NCBI GenBank assembly: GCA_029268165.1 | Contig: JAJUGM010000146.1 | Location: 1-7,952 of the forward strand | DNA: 7,952 nt | Direction of reading: 5' to 3' | From: Bacteroidota bacterium | GTDB taxonomy: Bacteria > Bacteroidota > Bacteroidia > Bacteroidales > UBA10428 | Shown: piece after piece, positions 1 through 6,493 of the stretch | Layout: every line of letters starts with the position of its first letter | Numbering within the stretch: position 1 is the stretch's first letter | Made by a program: the position numbers and the translations under genes | Notes under the pieces: generated by a model | Databases searched by the model: none | The model's input: only the letters and a program-made list of their open reading frames with translations | What the model was told of the DNA's origin: nothing

Positions 1-251
1 ATAACATCAATACCTTGTGCATTCAGCATATTTATTGCACCTTCGCCAATACTGCCTGTAAGAATGATACTCACGCCTTTATTTCTCAGTAATTCCGCCA
101 GGTTTGACCTGCAGCCACAGCCAGCCGGCGTATGCATTGATTCCTCATGTTCTATGTTTTTATTTGTACCAATTGTATATACAGTGATATACGCACAATG
201 CCCAAAATGGTCATCCACCCTATTACCTCTTGTTGGAACCGCTATTTTCAT
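1..251 (-). CDS. NifX/NifB-type iron-molybdenum cofactor-binding family protein, 3' part cut off
   Basis: The reverse strand reads from an ATG at 251-249 as 83 complete codons and then leaves the window, so the C-terminus is missing. The protein begins MKIAVPTRGNRVDDHFGHCA, the usual opening of the small dinitrogenase iron-molybdenum cofactor biosynthesis fold, an RNase H-like alpha/beta domain of about 100-120 residues that binds metal-sulfur clusters in NifX, NafY and the NifB C-terminus. Also visible are Cys19 after DDHFGH, the pair Cys45 and Cys47 in PAGCGC, and the glycine-rich stretch ILTGSIGEGA at about residues 63-72. Stand-alone members are common in anaerobes without nitrogenase, often beside Mrp/ParA-type ATPases, so nitrogen fixation does not follow from this gene. 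A TAnnTTTG box and a palindrome lie just upstream. The family call is firm; the physiological role is open. Confidence 0.87.
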   Translation of the reverse strand, partial: MKIAVPTRGNRVDDHFGHCAYITVYTIGTNKNIEHEESMHTPAGCGCRSNLAELLRNKGVSIILTGSIGEGAINMLNAQGIDV

Positions 252-274
252 ATTTTCTGGTTTTATTTTAGGGA

Positions 275-282
275 CAAAAATA
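275..282 (-). promoter_or_regulatory. Bacteroidota-type -7 promoter box for the NifX-like gene
   Basis: On the minus strand this octamer reads TATTTTTG, an exact match to the Bacteroidota -7 consensus TAnnTTTG. It lies 23 bp upstream of the ATG at 251, which would give a leader of about 15-17 nt. No TTTG -33 element is seen at the usual distance of 19-21 bp; the nearest TTTG is about 31 bp upstream. Confidence 0.45.
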
Positions 283-299
283 ATGAACATTTGTTCATT
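282..299. promoter_or_regulatory. 18-bp palindrome, candidate operator for the NifX-like gene
   Basis: The sequence AATGAACA-TT-TGTTCATT is a perfect inverted repeat with 8-bp arms and a 2-bp centre. It touches the upstream edge of the TATTTTTG box of the minus-strand gene, where a bound repressor would block RNA polymerase. Its length and symmetry resemble operators of TetR-type dimeric repressors. It does not match the FNR-like TGAT-N4-ATCA form seen at 4086-4116, so a different regulator is likely. The plus-strand transporter gene starts only about 94 bp away, so control of both genes is possible. The palindrome is seen directly; the operator role is inference. Confidence 0.5.
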
Positions 300-392
300 T
301 TAATATTTTTTTGCAAAAAAAAAAATTAACCCCGGAACATAAATAAAATAATGCAGAATATTCACTTATTTTGCCTGCATTATCAGAAACAA

Positions 393-1241
393 ATGCTTCG
401 TGGAATTATCTTTATATTACTTGCTGAATTTTGTTTTGCTGTGGCCACAGTATTTGCAAAATATATAACCCGTAGTTCAGACATATCAGCTGTAGAGATT
501 ACCTTTTTCAGATTTTTCATAGGTTTTTTCGTATCATATATTTATATCAGGTCACAGGGATATTCATTCAGGCCTGCAAACTGGCGCCTCGTGCTTTACA
601 GGGCTGTCTTCAGCTTTACAGCATTGATTCTGTTTTTTTATGCGGTACAATATACATCGGTTACCAATGCCAACATGCTCAACATGACTTATCCGGTCTT
701 TGTTTTTATGATTGCACCTTTATTCTGGAAGCAAAAAATTAAATGGGTTGCGGTTCTGTTTCTCTTCATAGCGATTCTGGGCATCTATCTGGTAATACGT
801 CCTGACTTCAGGCATGTTAATATAGGTGACGTATGGGGTTTATTATCAGGTATAGTAGCTGCCTTTGCAGTAATTACACTTTCCATAGCACGTGAACATG
901 ATTCCACGGCAATTATTGTGTTTTACCTTATGGCTTTTGGATTCATTTTTAACGGATTAATGATGATACCAGCTTTTGTTCTACCCAGTGATATCCAGTA
1001 TGTCCACCTGCTTGCCTCAGGCATATTCGGGGTTATGGGGCAGACTTTTCTGACCATAGGTTACAAAACCATAAATGCCCGCACAGGTTCAATGATATCA
1101 TCCTCACGCATAGTGTTTGCGGCTTTGCTTGGATTTATTCTGTTTTCCGAACCATTGAATCTTTCAATTATTACCGGTGGGCTGCTTATTGTTGGCTCAA
1201 TAATTGGCATCAGCCTGATGCATTATAACAAACATGCCTGA
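393..1241 (+). CDS. EamA-family (DMT superfamily) membrane transporter
   Basis: This encodes a 282-residue polytopic inner-membrane protein with about ten hydrophobic helices in two halves, the layout of EamA (formerly DUF6) drug/metabolite transporters. It begins MLRGIIFILLAEFCFAVATV, which is helix 1 of the first EamA repeat. Later features are FYAVQYTSVTNANMLNMTYP, the conserved end of the first repeat, and RTGSMISSSRIVFAALLGFI, the matching region of the second. An in-frame ATG at 351 would add 14 residues. I prefer the ATG at 393 because helix 1 then starts at once, and because a near-consensus -7 box (TTATTTTG, 366-373, one mismatch) lies between the two ATGs. Members export amino acids, nucleotides or other metabolites, and the substrate cannot be read from sequence. 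The gene appears to stand alone. Confidence 0.88.
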   Translation: MLRGIIFILLAEFCFAVATVFAKYITRSSDISAVEITFFRFFIGFFVSYIYIRSQGYSFRPANWRLVLYRAVFSFTALILFFYAVQYTSVTNANMLNMTYPVFVFMIAPLFWKQKIKWVAVLFLFIAILGIYLVIRPDFRHVNIGDVWGLLSGIVAAFAVITLSIAREHDSTAIIVFYLMAFGFIFNGLMMIPAFVLPSDIQYVHLLASGIFGVMGQTFLTIGYKTINARTGSMISSSRIVFAALLGFILFSEPLNLSIITGGLLIVGSIIGISLMHYNKHA

Positions 1242-1430
1242 TATGGCCTCATCATTTCCTGTTCGGCAATTGCATATCCACTATAGTTTATACTTCTGTG
1301 ACAGAAAATAATGATAATTTATTGCATTGATGAATAGGGCATTAACTTTTTGAGGAAACATTATTTAGTAAAACGGAAAACTATTTGCTTTTTTTTCGTA
1401 TATTTTATAAACAAGTTAAAAGCGCTTATT

Positions 1431-3146
1431 ATGAAAAATTCTTTTACAAAAGCATGCCTTGCATGTTCAATTTCTATTTTAAGTTTGTTTGTTATGCAAT
1501 CTCTGAAGGCACAGAGTGAAGGGTGGGAATCAATTCACCCTGTTGCCGGTGATGATTATGATTATATCAATGATGTTGCCATTGATGCACAGGACAATAT
1601 TATTATAGGTGGCCGTTATAAAAGTACAGAGCTTGATTTTGAAGGCATCACCATCACTACTCAAAACAACGGCCCGTCTCCTTTTTTCCTTACCGAAGTC
1701 TTTATTGCCAAATATGACGCAAGCGGCCAGATTTTGTGGGCCAAATCAGGCGGAGGCAGGTATGGGGATAATCTTACCGGTTTAACCGTTGATAATGATG
1801 GCAATATATATTTTGTAGGTGAATTTACAAGCGATACTTTCTTACTGGATACAGTTTTTTTATATAAAAAAGCCATGTCCATGCAGGATATTTTTTACGG
1901 AAAACTCAACCCGGCCGGTGATGTGATTTGGTTAAAGAGTTTTGGGGCTGAAAACACCGCTTATGTCCGTGATATATGTATCGACTCTGAGGGAAATTTA
2001 TATATAACAGGAGATTATACCGGCGATTCAATCGACATAGGCTCCATCAGGTTATATCAGACAGGTATTTACGGAGGGGATATATATATTTTAAAAACTG
2101 ATAACTCAGGTAATGTACTGAAAGCTAAAGGAATTGGTGGAAATAGCAGCGAATATGCTTCTTGTGTGAAATGGCACAACGGAAAGTTGGCGCTTGCGGG
2201 TTCAACATTTAGTGGCGATTTTTTAATTGATGATAAATTATTTGACAGTTTTGGCGACTGGGATTGTTTTATCGCATTTCTTGACGAAACCGAACTTAAT
2301 TGTCAGATGGTTAAAAGCATTGGGGGCGGTCAAAGTGAAAATATTGATGATGTGGAATTTTACGATAACGGAGACCTTGCCGTCGCAGGCTCATTCAGGA
2401 GCGATACCCTGCATATTGAAAATTATGTATTTATCAATGAAACATCTCAAAGCGATCCCCGGCAGGATGATATTTTTATTGTCCGCTACAATTCAGAAGG
2501 TAATGTTACAATGGCACGCTCATACGGCCAGCTGCCAAACGATTATGCCACCTCAGTCTTATTTTCAGCAACCGGCGACATGTTTCTTGGCGGAAGTACC
2601 GTCAGTCCCAATCTTTCATTCGGAAGCCTTGAAATAAGCCATTCTCAACCCGGATCAGGATATACTGACTATTACATAGTAAAGCTGAATAGCGCCGGTG
2701 ACGCTGTATGGAGTGATGTATTATTCAGTGACCTGGATGATGAAGACTTAATAATCAGGCGTAATTCTTCGGGAAAGATGATTATTACAGGTAATTACCG
2801 CGGTAGTTCACTGACTGCAGGAAGTCGCAATATAATTAATAGCAGCGGATCAGACGGTGGCTATGAACCTTTTATGGCCATTTTCAATACAGCGGTATCT
2901 GTTAAGAAAAATCCTGATGAAATTGTACAGGTGTATCCCAATCCTGCCAGTGATTTGTTATATCTGCAAAACATTTCGGAGGATATTAAGAACGTTATTA
3001 TTATCGATGCAGGTGGCCATCTGGTTTATTCGAGTCCTTTTTCAGGCGAAGCTATCAAGGTTGCAATCCTACCTCCAGGTTCATACTGGTTAAAATTGGA
3101 ATTTGGTGAAAATCAGCATTGCATTGTTCCATTCATAAAACATTGA
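1431..3146 (+). CDS. Secreted SBBP-like beta-propeller protein with T9SS type A sorting domain
   Basis: The product has 571 residues. An N-terminal signal peptide (MKNSFTKACLACSISILSLF and onward) ends near residues 24-28 at SLKAQ. About seven repeats follow over residues 38-485, each with a core like VAIDAQDNIIIGGRY, LTVDNDGNIYFVGEF, ICIDSEGNLYITGDY or VEFYDNGDLAVAGSF. Between the cores come segments such as DIFIVRYNSEGNV. Seven such units fit one seven-bladed propeller of the SBBP kind. The last 70 or so residues, from VQVYPNPASDLLYL, are a typical type A sorting domain that directs export by the type IX system and anchoring to, or release from, the cell surface. The reading frame is open upstream to a TTG at 1350, but the ATG at 1431 gives a clean signal peptide. 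The ligand or activity is unknown; no catalytic motif was seen. Confidence 0.85.
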   Translation: MKNSFTKACLACSISILSLFVMQSLKAQSEGWESIHPVAGDDYDYINDVAIDAQDNIIIGGRYKSTELDFEGITITTQNNGPSPFFLTEVFIAKYDASGQILWAKSGGGRYGDNLTGLTVDNDGNIYFVGEFTSDTFLLDTVFLYKKAMSMQDIFYGKLNPAGDVIWLKSFGAENTAYVRDICIDSEGNLYITGDYTGDSIDIGSIRLYQTGIYGGDIYILKTDNSGNVLKAKGIGGNSSEYASCVKWHNGKLALAGSTFSGDFLIDDKLFDSFGDWDCFIAFLDETELNCQMVKSIGGGQSENIDDVEFYDNGDLAVAGSFRSDTLHIENYVFINETSQSDPRQDDIFIVRYNSEGNVTMARSYGQLPNDYATSVLFSATGDMFLGGSTVSPNLSFGSLEISHSQPGSGYTDYYIVKLNSAGDAVWSDVLFSDLDDEDLIIRRNSSGKMIITGNYRGSSLTAGSRNIINSSGSDGGYEPFMAIFNTAVSVKKNPDEIVQVYPNPASDLLYLQNISEDIKNVIIIDAGGHLVYSSPFSGEAIKVAILPPGSYWLKLEFGENQHCIVPFIKH

Positions 3147-3234
3147 TGATTAGAATACAATATATCGCATCCAGAAACACAGAGGGTTGATTTTTAAGAT
3201 TATTGGAACGTTGTGTTATGCTCTATTTATTTCA

Positions 3235-3254
3235 TCACCTCGTCACCTCATCAC
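3235..3254. repeat. Short imperfect tandem repeat, 8-bp unit
   Basis: TCACCTCG, TCACCTCA and a partial TCAC follow one another in the gap between two convergent genes, a few bases past the 3' end of the Crp/Fnr gene. No terminator-like hairpin was found in this 115-bp gap. The repeat is too short to interpret. Confidence 0.4.
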
Positions 3255-3261
3255 TTTATTA

Positions 3262-3957
3262 TCATCCCAACGCTGATATTTTCTCAAGCAAAGGCTTGTT
3301 TATTATTTCAATTGTTTTTCCGTTGATTTTAATGACCTTGTCTTTTCTGAATTCCGACATGGTGCGGATTACATTTTCAGTTGTCATGCCAATATATTCA
3401 GCAATTTCTTTTCTTGAGATGGGAAGGTCAAACTCATTGCTATTATAGATGTATTCTGCAAAATAAAGCAATACATGCGCAATTCTTCCTCTGAGGTGTT
3501 TTCTCCGGATTTCCAGCGATTCAAGTATTATATTATCAGCCACACGGTTCATCTTTTCAAGCAGATCAAGGGCAAAATTACCGTTGCTTTTTACCAGGTC
3601 TTTAACGTTTTGTATGTTAAGACAGCATATAACAGAGTCTTCAATTGCACGCACAGAATATTTGTAATGATTGTTGGCAAAAACACTCAAAAGGCTCACA
3701 AAATCAAGCGGCTTGGCAATTGTAATAATTTGTTCTTCATCGCCTGATAATTTGTAAAGTTTGACCAGCCCGCTTTTAAGGTATATAAATTCCTCAATCG
3801 GTGCCCCCTCTTCAACTATCAGATCTCCTCTTTCAAAACTCCTTTCAACCTTTAAGGTACACAAAGACAATAACTCTGTTTTGTTGACATTATTAAAAAA
3901 GAGGGAGCGCAATTCACATCCTTCACATTCACAATAATTTGCCATATTTTTCTTCAT
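3262..3957 (-). CDS. Crp/Fnr-family transcriptional regulator with N-terminal Cys cluster
   Basis: This is a 231-residue protein of normal Crp/Fnr length. Residues 20-115 are a cyclic-nucleotide-binding-type beta-roll (RGDLIVEEGAPIEEFIYLKSG). A dimerisation helix covers about 125-160, and a winged helix-turn-helix follows at 181-210 (SRKEIAEYIGMTTENVIRTM). Glu194 and Arg198 sit where Crp and FNR place the Glu and Arg that read TGA half-sites. The N-terminus carries Cys9, Cys11 and Cys14 (CECEGC), with Cys33, Cys111 and Cys112 further on. This arrangement could hold an Fe-S cluster or form a thiol switch, although the spacing is not that of E. coli FNR. Translation may start at the ATG at 3957 or four codons later at MANYCECEGC. 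The gene diverges from the sulfur operon, and two FNR-like boxes lie between them, so it probably controls that operon. The signal sensed is inferred to be redox or sulfur species. Confidence 0.88.
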   Translation of the reverse strand: MKKNMANYCECEGCELRSLFFNNVNKTELLSLCTLKVERSFERGDLIVEEGAPIEEFIYLKSGLVKLYKLSGDEEQIITIAKPLDFVSLLSVFANNHYKYSVRAIEDSVICCLNIQNVKDLVKSNGNFALDLLEKMNRVADNIILESLEIRRKHLRGRIAHVLLYFAEYIYNSNEFDLPISRKEIAEYIGMTTENVIRTMSEFRKDKVIKINGKTIEIINKPLLEKISALG

Positions 3958-3991
3958 TATATTTAATGAAATCTACCGCTGTAAAAATTAG

Positions 3992-4077
3992 GAACTGAAA
4001 CTCTCCCGATGAGCTACGCTATCGGGATTAATTCGGCTTACAGTTTTCAGTTCGCTATCGCTCCTGAAAACTGAGCC
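3992..4077. repeat. Double-hairpin intergenic element (REP/MITE-like)
   Basis: Two hairpins lie side by side. The first pairs TCCCGAT (4004-4010) with ATCGGGA (4021-4027), and AGC/GCT extend the stem across a bulged G. The second pairs CAGTTTTCAG (4041-4050) perfectly with CTGAAAACTG (4064-4073), extended by GGCT/AGCC (4035-4038 with 4074-4077) past a 2-nt bulge. The octamer CGCTATCG occurs in both hairpins (4017-4024 and 4053-4060). GAACTGAAA (3992-4000) can also pair with TTTCAGTTC (4045-4053), which would enclose hairpin 1 and exclude hairpin 2. The element is GC-richer than its surroundings, has no coding potential, and lies between the regulator and the FNR-like boxes. A dispersed repeat is most likely; a structured leader of the regulator mRNA is the alternative. 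Confidence 0.6.
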
Positions 4078-4085
4078 TCATTAAC

Positions 4086-4099
4086 ATGATATATATCAT
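4086..4099. promoter_or_regulatory. FNR/Crp-type box 1 (distal)
   Basis: ATGAT-ATAT-ATCAT is a perfect 14-bp palindrome matching the FNR-type form TGAT-N4-ATCA. It is centred at 4092.5, about 58.5 bp before the inferred start of the sulfur operon, and lies between that operon and the divergent Crp/Fnr gene. The regulator's helix-turn-helix keeps the Glu and Arg expected to read TGA. Confidence 0.58.
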
Positions 4100-4102
4100 A
4101 AA

Positions 4103-4116
4103 GTGATATTCATCAT
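4103..4116. promoter_or_regulatory. FNR/Crp-type box 2 (proximal)
   Basis: GTGAT-ATTC-ATCAT again has the form TGAT-N4-ATCA. Its centre at 4109.5 is 17 bp from box 1. If transcription begins near 4151, as the -7-like element at 4137-4144 suggests, the box is centred at -41.5, the usual place for a class II Crp/FNR activator, and it would stand in for the missing -33 element. Confidence 0.58.
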
Positions 4117-4136
4117 AAGCATTGTTTATAAGGTTT

Positions 4137-4144
4137 TAGTTTAG
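4137..4144 (+). promoter_or_regulatory. Possible -7 box of the sulfur operon promoter
   Basis: TAGTTTAG differs from TAnnTTTG at one position. No TTTG is present at the -33 distance, which suits a promoter that needs an activator. The start site would fall near 4151 and leave a leader of about 40 nt, in which GTACAAT occurs twice (4150-4156 and 4161-4167). The match is weak taken alone. Confidence 0.3.
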
Positions 4145-4191
4145 TCATCGTACAATTGCAGTACAATATTAAATCTCTAAAGATAATTAAA

Positions 4192-5430
4192 ATGAAGAAA
4201 ATAGTAATATTAGGCGGAGGAACTGCCGGAACAATCATGGCTAACAAGCTTCGCAAGGCACTTGACAGAGAGGAATGGTCGATTACAGTTGTTGACAAAC
4301 ATAACAATCATTATTATCAGCCTGGTTTTTTATTTATTCCGTTTGAAATATATACCAGAAATGATGTAATCAAACCTAAAAGCGATTTTTTTCCACCAGG
4401 CGTAAACGTTATATATTCAGCAATTGATAAAATTGTACCGGCAGAGAACAAAGTACTTTTAAGTGACGGGAAAATACTCGGCTATGATTATCTGATTATT
4501 GCAACAGGCACAGATATAAGGCCTGATGAAACGCCCGGTCTGAAAGGCAGGTTATGGCAAAAAGATATTTTTGATTTTTATACAATAGAAGGCGCTTTGG
4601 CCCTGCAGCGATTTCTAAAGACATGGCAGGGTGGAAAAATGGTAATGGCTATTGTTGATATGCCCTTTAAATGCCCCGTAGCGCCTATTGAATTCGTATG
4701 CCTGGCTGAAGAATTCTTTACCCGTAAAGGCATCCGTGATAAAGTAGAAATCAGATTTGTCACCCCACTGCCAGGCGCTTTTACAAAACCGGTAGCCACA
4801 AAAATGCTGAATGAGTTACTTACCGAAAAGAATATTCAGGTCATACCTGATTTTTATATTGAGCGAATTGACAATGAAAAAAAGACACTGGTTTCATACG
4901 ATGAAAGAGAAGTGCCGTTTGATCTTCTTACGATTGTACCGTTGAACAAGGGCGACGATATGATTGCCCGAAGCGGAATTGGCGATGACCTGAATTACGT
5001 TCCAACAGACAAACATACCTTACGGGCCCGCGACTTTGAAAATATTTTTGTTATTGGTGATGCTTCTGATATTCCGACATCAAAGGCCGGTTCTGTTGCC
5101 CATTTTTCGGCAGAAATTCTGTTTGAAAATATCATGAGTGCTATCGAAAACAGGCCAATGACAGCCAGTTTTGACGGGCATTCAAATTGTTATATTGAAA
5201 CAGGTTATGGGAAAGGCGCTTTAATCGACTTTAATTATGACACTGAGCCACTGCCCGGTACATTTCCGTTGCCCGGCATAGGCCCTTTTGGTTTGTTAAA
5301 AAATACCAAAATAAATCACTACGGAAAAATCATGTTTCGTTGGATTTACTGGCATATTTTGCTTAAAGGCCGTGCTTTGCCCATTGAAGCTGAAATGACT
5401 ATGGCCGGAAAAAAGAAGATTGAGGTTTGA
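4192..5430 (+). CDS. Sulfide:quinone oxidoreductase-like FAD flavoprotein
   Basis: The 412-residue product has the two-dinucleotide-binding-domain flavoprotein fold of SQR and flavocytochrome c sulfide dehydrogenase. MKKIVILGGGTAGTIMANKL is the N-terminal FAD-binding Rossmann motif, ATGTDI (104-109) the second signature, and ENIFVIGDASDIPTSKAGSV (283-302) the C-terminal FAD motif. Cys161 in PFKCPVAPIEF and Cys333 in SNCYIETGYG match the two redox cysteines of SQR that hold the growing polysulfide. The additional upstream cysteine of many SQRs (near 128) appears to be absent; this region reads IFDFYT. An amphipathic C-terminal stretch (about 376-399, rich in Trp, Phe and Ile) fits peripheral membrane and quinone contact. 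The ATG at 4192 is chosen over an in-frame ATG at 4156 because the Rossmann strand then begins at residue 3. It is the first gene of a four-gene operon. Sulfide is the likely substrate, but this is not proven. Confidence 0.85.
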   Translation: MKKIVILGGGTAGTIMANKLRKALDREEWSITVVDKHNNHYYQPGFLFIPFEIYTRNDVIKPKSDFFPPGVNVIYSAIDKIVPAENKVLLSDGKILGYDYLIIATGTDIRPDETPGLKGRLWQKDIFDFYTIEGALALQRFLKTWQGGKMVMAIVDMPFKCPVAPIEFVCLAEEFFTRKGIRDKVEIRFVTPLPGAFTKPVATKMLNELLTEKNIQVIPDFYIERIDNEKKTLVSYDEREVPFDLLTIVPLNKGDDMIARSGIGDDLNYVPTDKHTLRARDFENIFVIGDASDIPTSKAGSVAHFSAEILFENIMSAIENRPMTASFDGHSNCYIETGYGKGALIDFNYDTEPLPGTFPLPGIGPFGLLKNTKINHYGKIMFRWIYWHILLKGRALPIEAEMTMAGKKKIEV

Positions 5431-5459
5431 GATTTATACTTAAATAAACAGAACAACAA

Positions 5460-6131
5460 ATGAATTCAGAAAATATACAGGCACAGCTTGATGAGATCAA
5501 CCGGAAACTTGATCTGGTTATGGAATGCGCACTGAGTCAAAGGCAACGTTCAGATGCTTTAGAAGATTTAGTAGCCGATTTATCTATTGTTGGAAAAGAC
5601 GCTTACCATTCATCAGTTGAACTGCTTGAGAAACATAATGTTGAAATTGATCCGGAAGAGCTGAAGATACTGGTTATCAGAGTGCTGAAAAATCTGAAAA
5701 ATATCAACATGGCTATTGATGCTTTTGAAAGCATTATTGATTTTGTTCGCGATGCTTCACCTTTGGTAAAAGAAATGATCATTGACTTTGCAAAAAAACT
5801 CGACCAACTTGAACGAAAAGGCTATTTTGAATTTTTTGCAGCCATGGGTAAGCTGATCGATAAGATTATTACACATGCAAGACCGGACGAACTAAATAAG
5901 ATGGCTGACAACGTCTTGCTTCTGCTTGATACGCTGAAATCAGTCAGCCAGCCTGCTGTTTTACAAGCACTGAATAAGGCAACAAACACATTTAGCAGGA
6001 TACAATCAGGGGAATTGCCCTCTTATTCCTTTTTCAGGCTGATTCGCGAAATGAACAGTCCTGAAATGAAAAAACTCTTTGGGTTTCTGGTAACATTTAT
6101 TAAAGACTACGGGCATGAAAATAAAAATTAA
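5460..6131 (+). CDS. DUF1641 family protein
   Basis: The 223-residue product is predicted to be almost wholly helical and contains one cysteine (Cys23). Residues 1-35 are heptad-like (QAQLDEINRKLDLVMECALS) and may form a short coiled coil. The C-terminal part, SFFRLIREMNSPEMKKLFGF followed by LVTFIKDYG, is the DUF1641 signature. Such proteins are often encoded beside SQR-like flavoproteins or formate dehydrogenase-like subunits (B. subtilis YrhD is an example), but no biochemical role is established. The gene starts 29 bp after the flavoprotein gene and ends 22 bp before the TusE-like gene, so co-transcription is very likely. No signal peptide or membrane helix is evident. A structural or membrane-docking partner for the flavoprotein is my inference. 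Confidence 0.8.
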   Translation: MNSENIQAQLDEINRKLDLVMECALSQRQRSDALEDLVADLSIVGKDAYHSSVELLEKHNVEIDPEELKILVIRVLKNLKNINMAIDAFESIIDFVRDASPLVKEMIIDFAKKLDQLERKGYFEFFAAMGKLIDKIITHARPDELNKMADNVLLLLDTLKSVSQPAVLQALNKATNTFSRIQSGELPSYSFFRLIREMNSPEMKKLFGFLVTFIKDYGHENKN

Positions 6132-6153
6132 AACAAATTAATATTAATGAACT

Positions 6154-6465
6154 ATGGCAGAAAAAGTAATAGCAGGAAAAACCGTACAGGTAAATGATGA
6201 GGGATATTTTACTGATCCCTCGCAATGGACAAAAGAAATGGCTGCAGAAATGGCCAAAGAATATGGTATTGAACTGACAGACAAACACTACCAGGTAATT
6301 GACTTCTTGCGGGAACGATATCTTGCGGGTGAAGCACTTACCATTCGCAGAGTAGGCAACTCAGGTATTGTCGATATTAAAGGCTTATATCAGCTTTTTC
6401 CCGGCGGGCCGCTGAAAATCTCGTCAAAGCTTGCCGGTATTCCAAAACCTGCCAGTTGTGTTTAA
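6154..6465 (+). CDS. TusE/DsrC-family sulfur carrier protein
   Basis: The 103-residue product has the length and layout of the TusE/DsrC/RspA family. It begins with the typical AGKTVQVNDEGYFTDPSQWT, has TDKHYQVIDFLRERY in the middle, and ends in a flexible arm, AGIPKPASCV. The penultimate Cys102 is the conserved residue that carries persulfide. The second cysteine of true DsrC, eleven residues earlier, is replaced by Ser91 (LKISSKLAG), so this protein cannot form the intramolecular trisulfide used with DsrAB. It is therefore closer to TusE and related single-Cys carriers. It sits between the DUF1641 and DsrE2-like genes with gaps of 22 and 28 bp. The family call is firm. Whether it serves tRNA thiolation or a dissimilatory sulfur route is not decided, but the SQR neighbour favours sulfide handling. 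Confidence 0.88.
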   Translation: MAEKVIAGKTVQVNDEGYFTDPSQWTKEMAAEMAKEYGIELTDKHYQVIDFLRERYLAGEALTIRRVGNSGIVDIKGLYQLFPGGPLKISSKLAGIPKPASCV

Positions 6466-6493
6466 TTAATAAAAATATAAAAAAAGTAAAATT

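Noticed and set aside
306..325. T-run, GC, A-run near 306-325
   Set aside because: It is a low-complexity A/T palindrome without a GC stem, so it is not a credible terminator.
351..392. Longer EamA start at 351
   Set aside because: The extra 14 residues are polar and unlike the family start, and a promoter-like box falls inside them.
1294..1306. TTCTGT-G-ACAGAA palindrome after the EamA gene
   Set aside because: A one-base centre cannot form an RNA hairpin loop, no T-run follows, and no promoter box is linked to it, so neither a terminator nor an operator is supported.
1350..1430. Longer start of the propeller gene at the TTG at 1350
   Set aside because: TTG is an uncommon start, and the ATG at 1431 begins a normal signal peptide.
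2227..2637. 136-codon frame inside the propeller gene, and other frames inside or opposite real genes
   Set aside because: They overlap well-supported genes in another frame or on the other strand and show no recognisable motif.
3203..3448. Plus-strand frame over the end of the Crp/Fnr gene
   Set aside because: It lies opposite the conserved helix-turn-helix region and its translation has no family-like features.
4156..4191. Upstream ATG of the SQR-like gene
   Set aside because: The Rossmann motif requires a start close to MKKIVILGGG at 4192; the upstream codons overlap the inferred leader.
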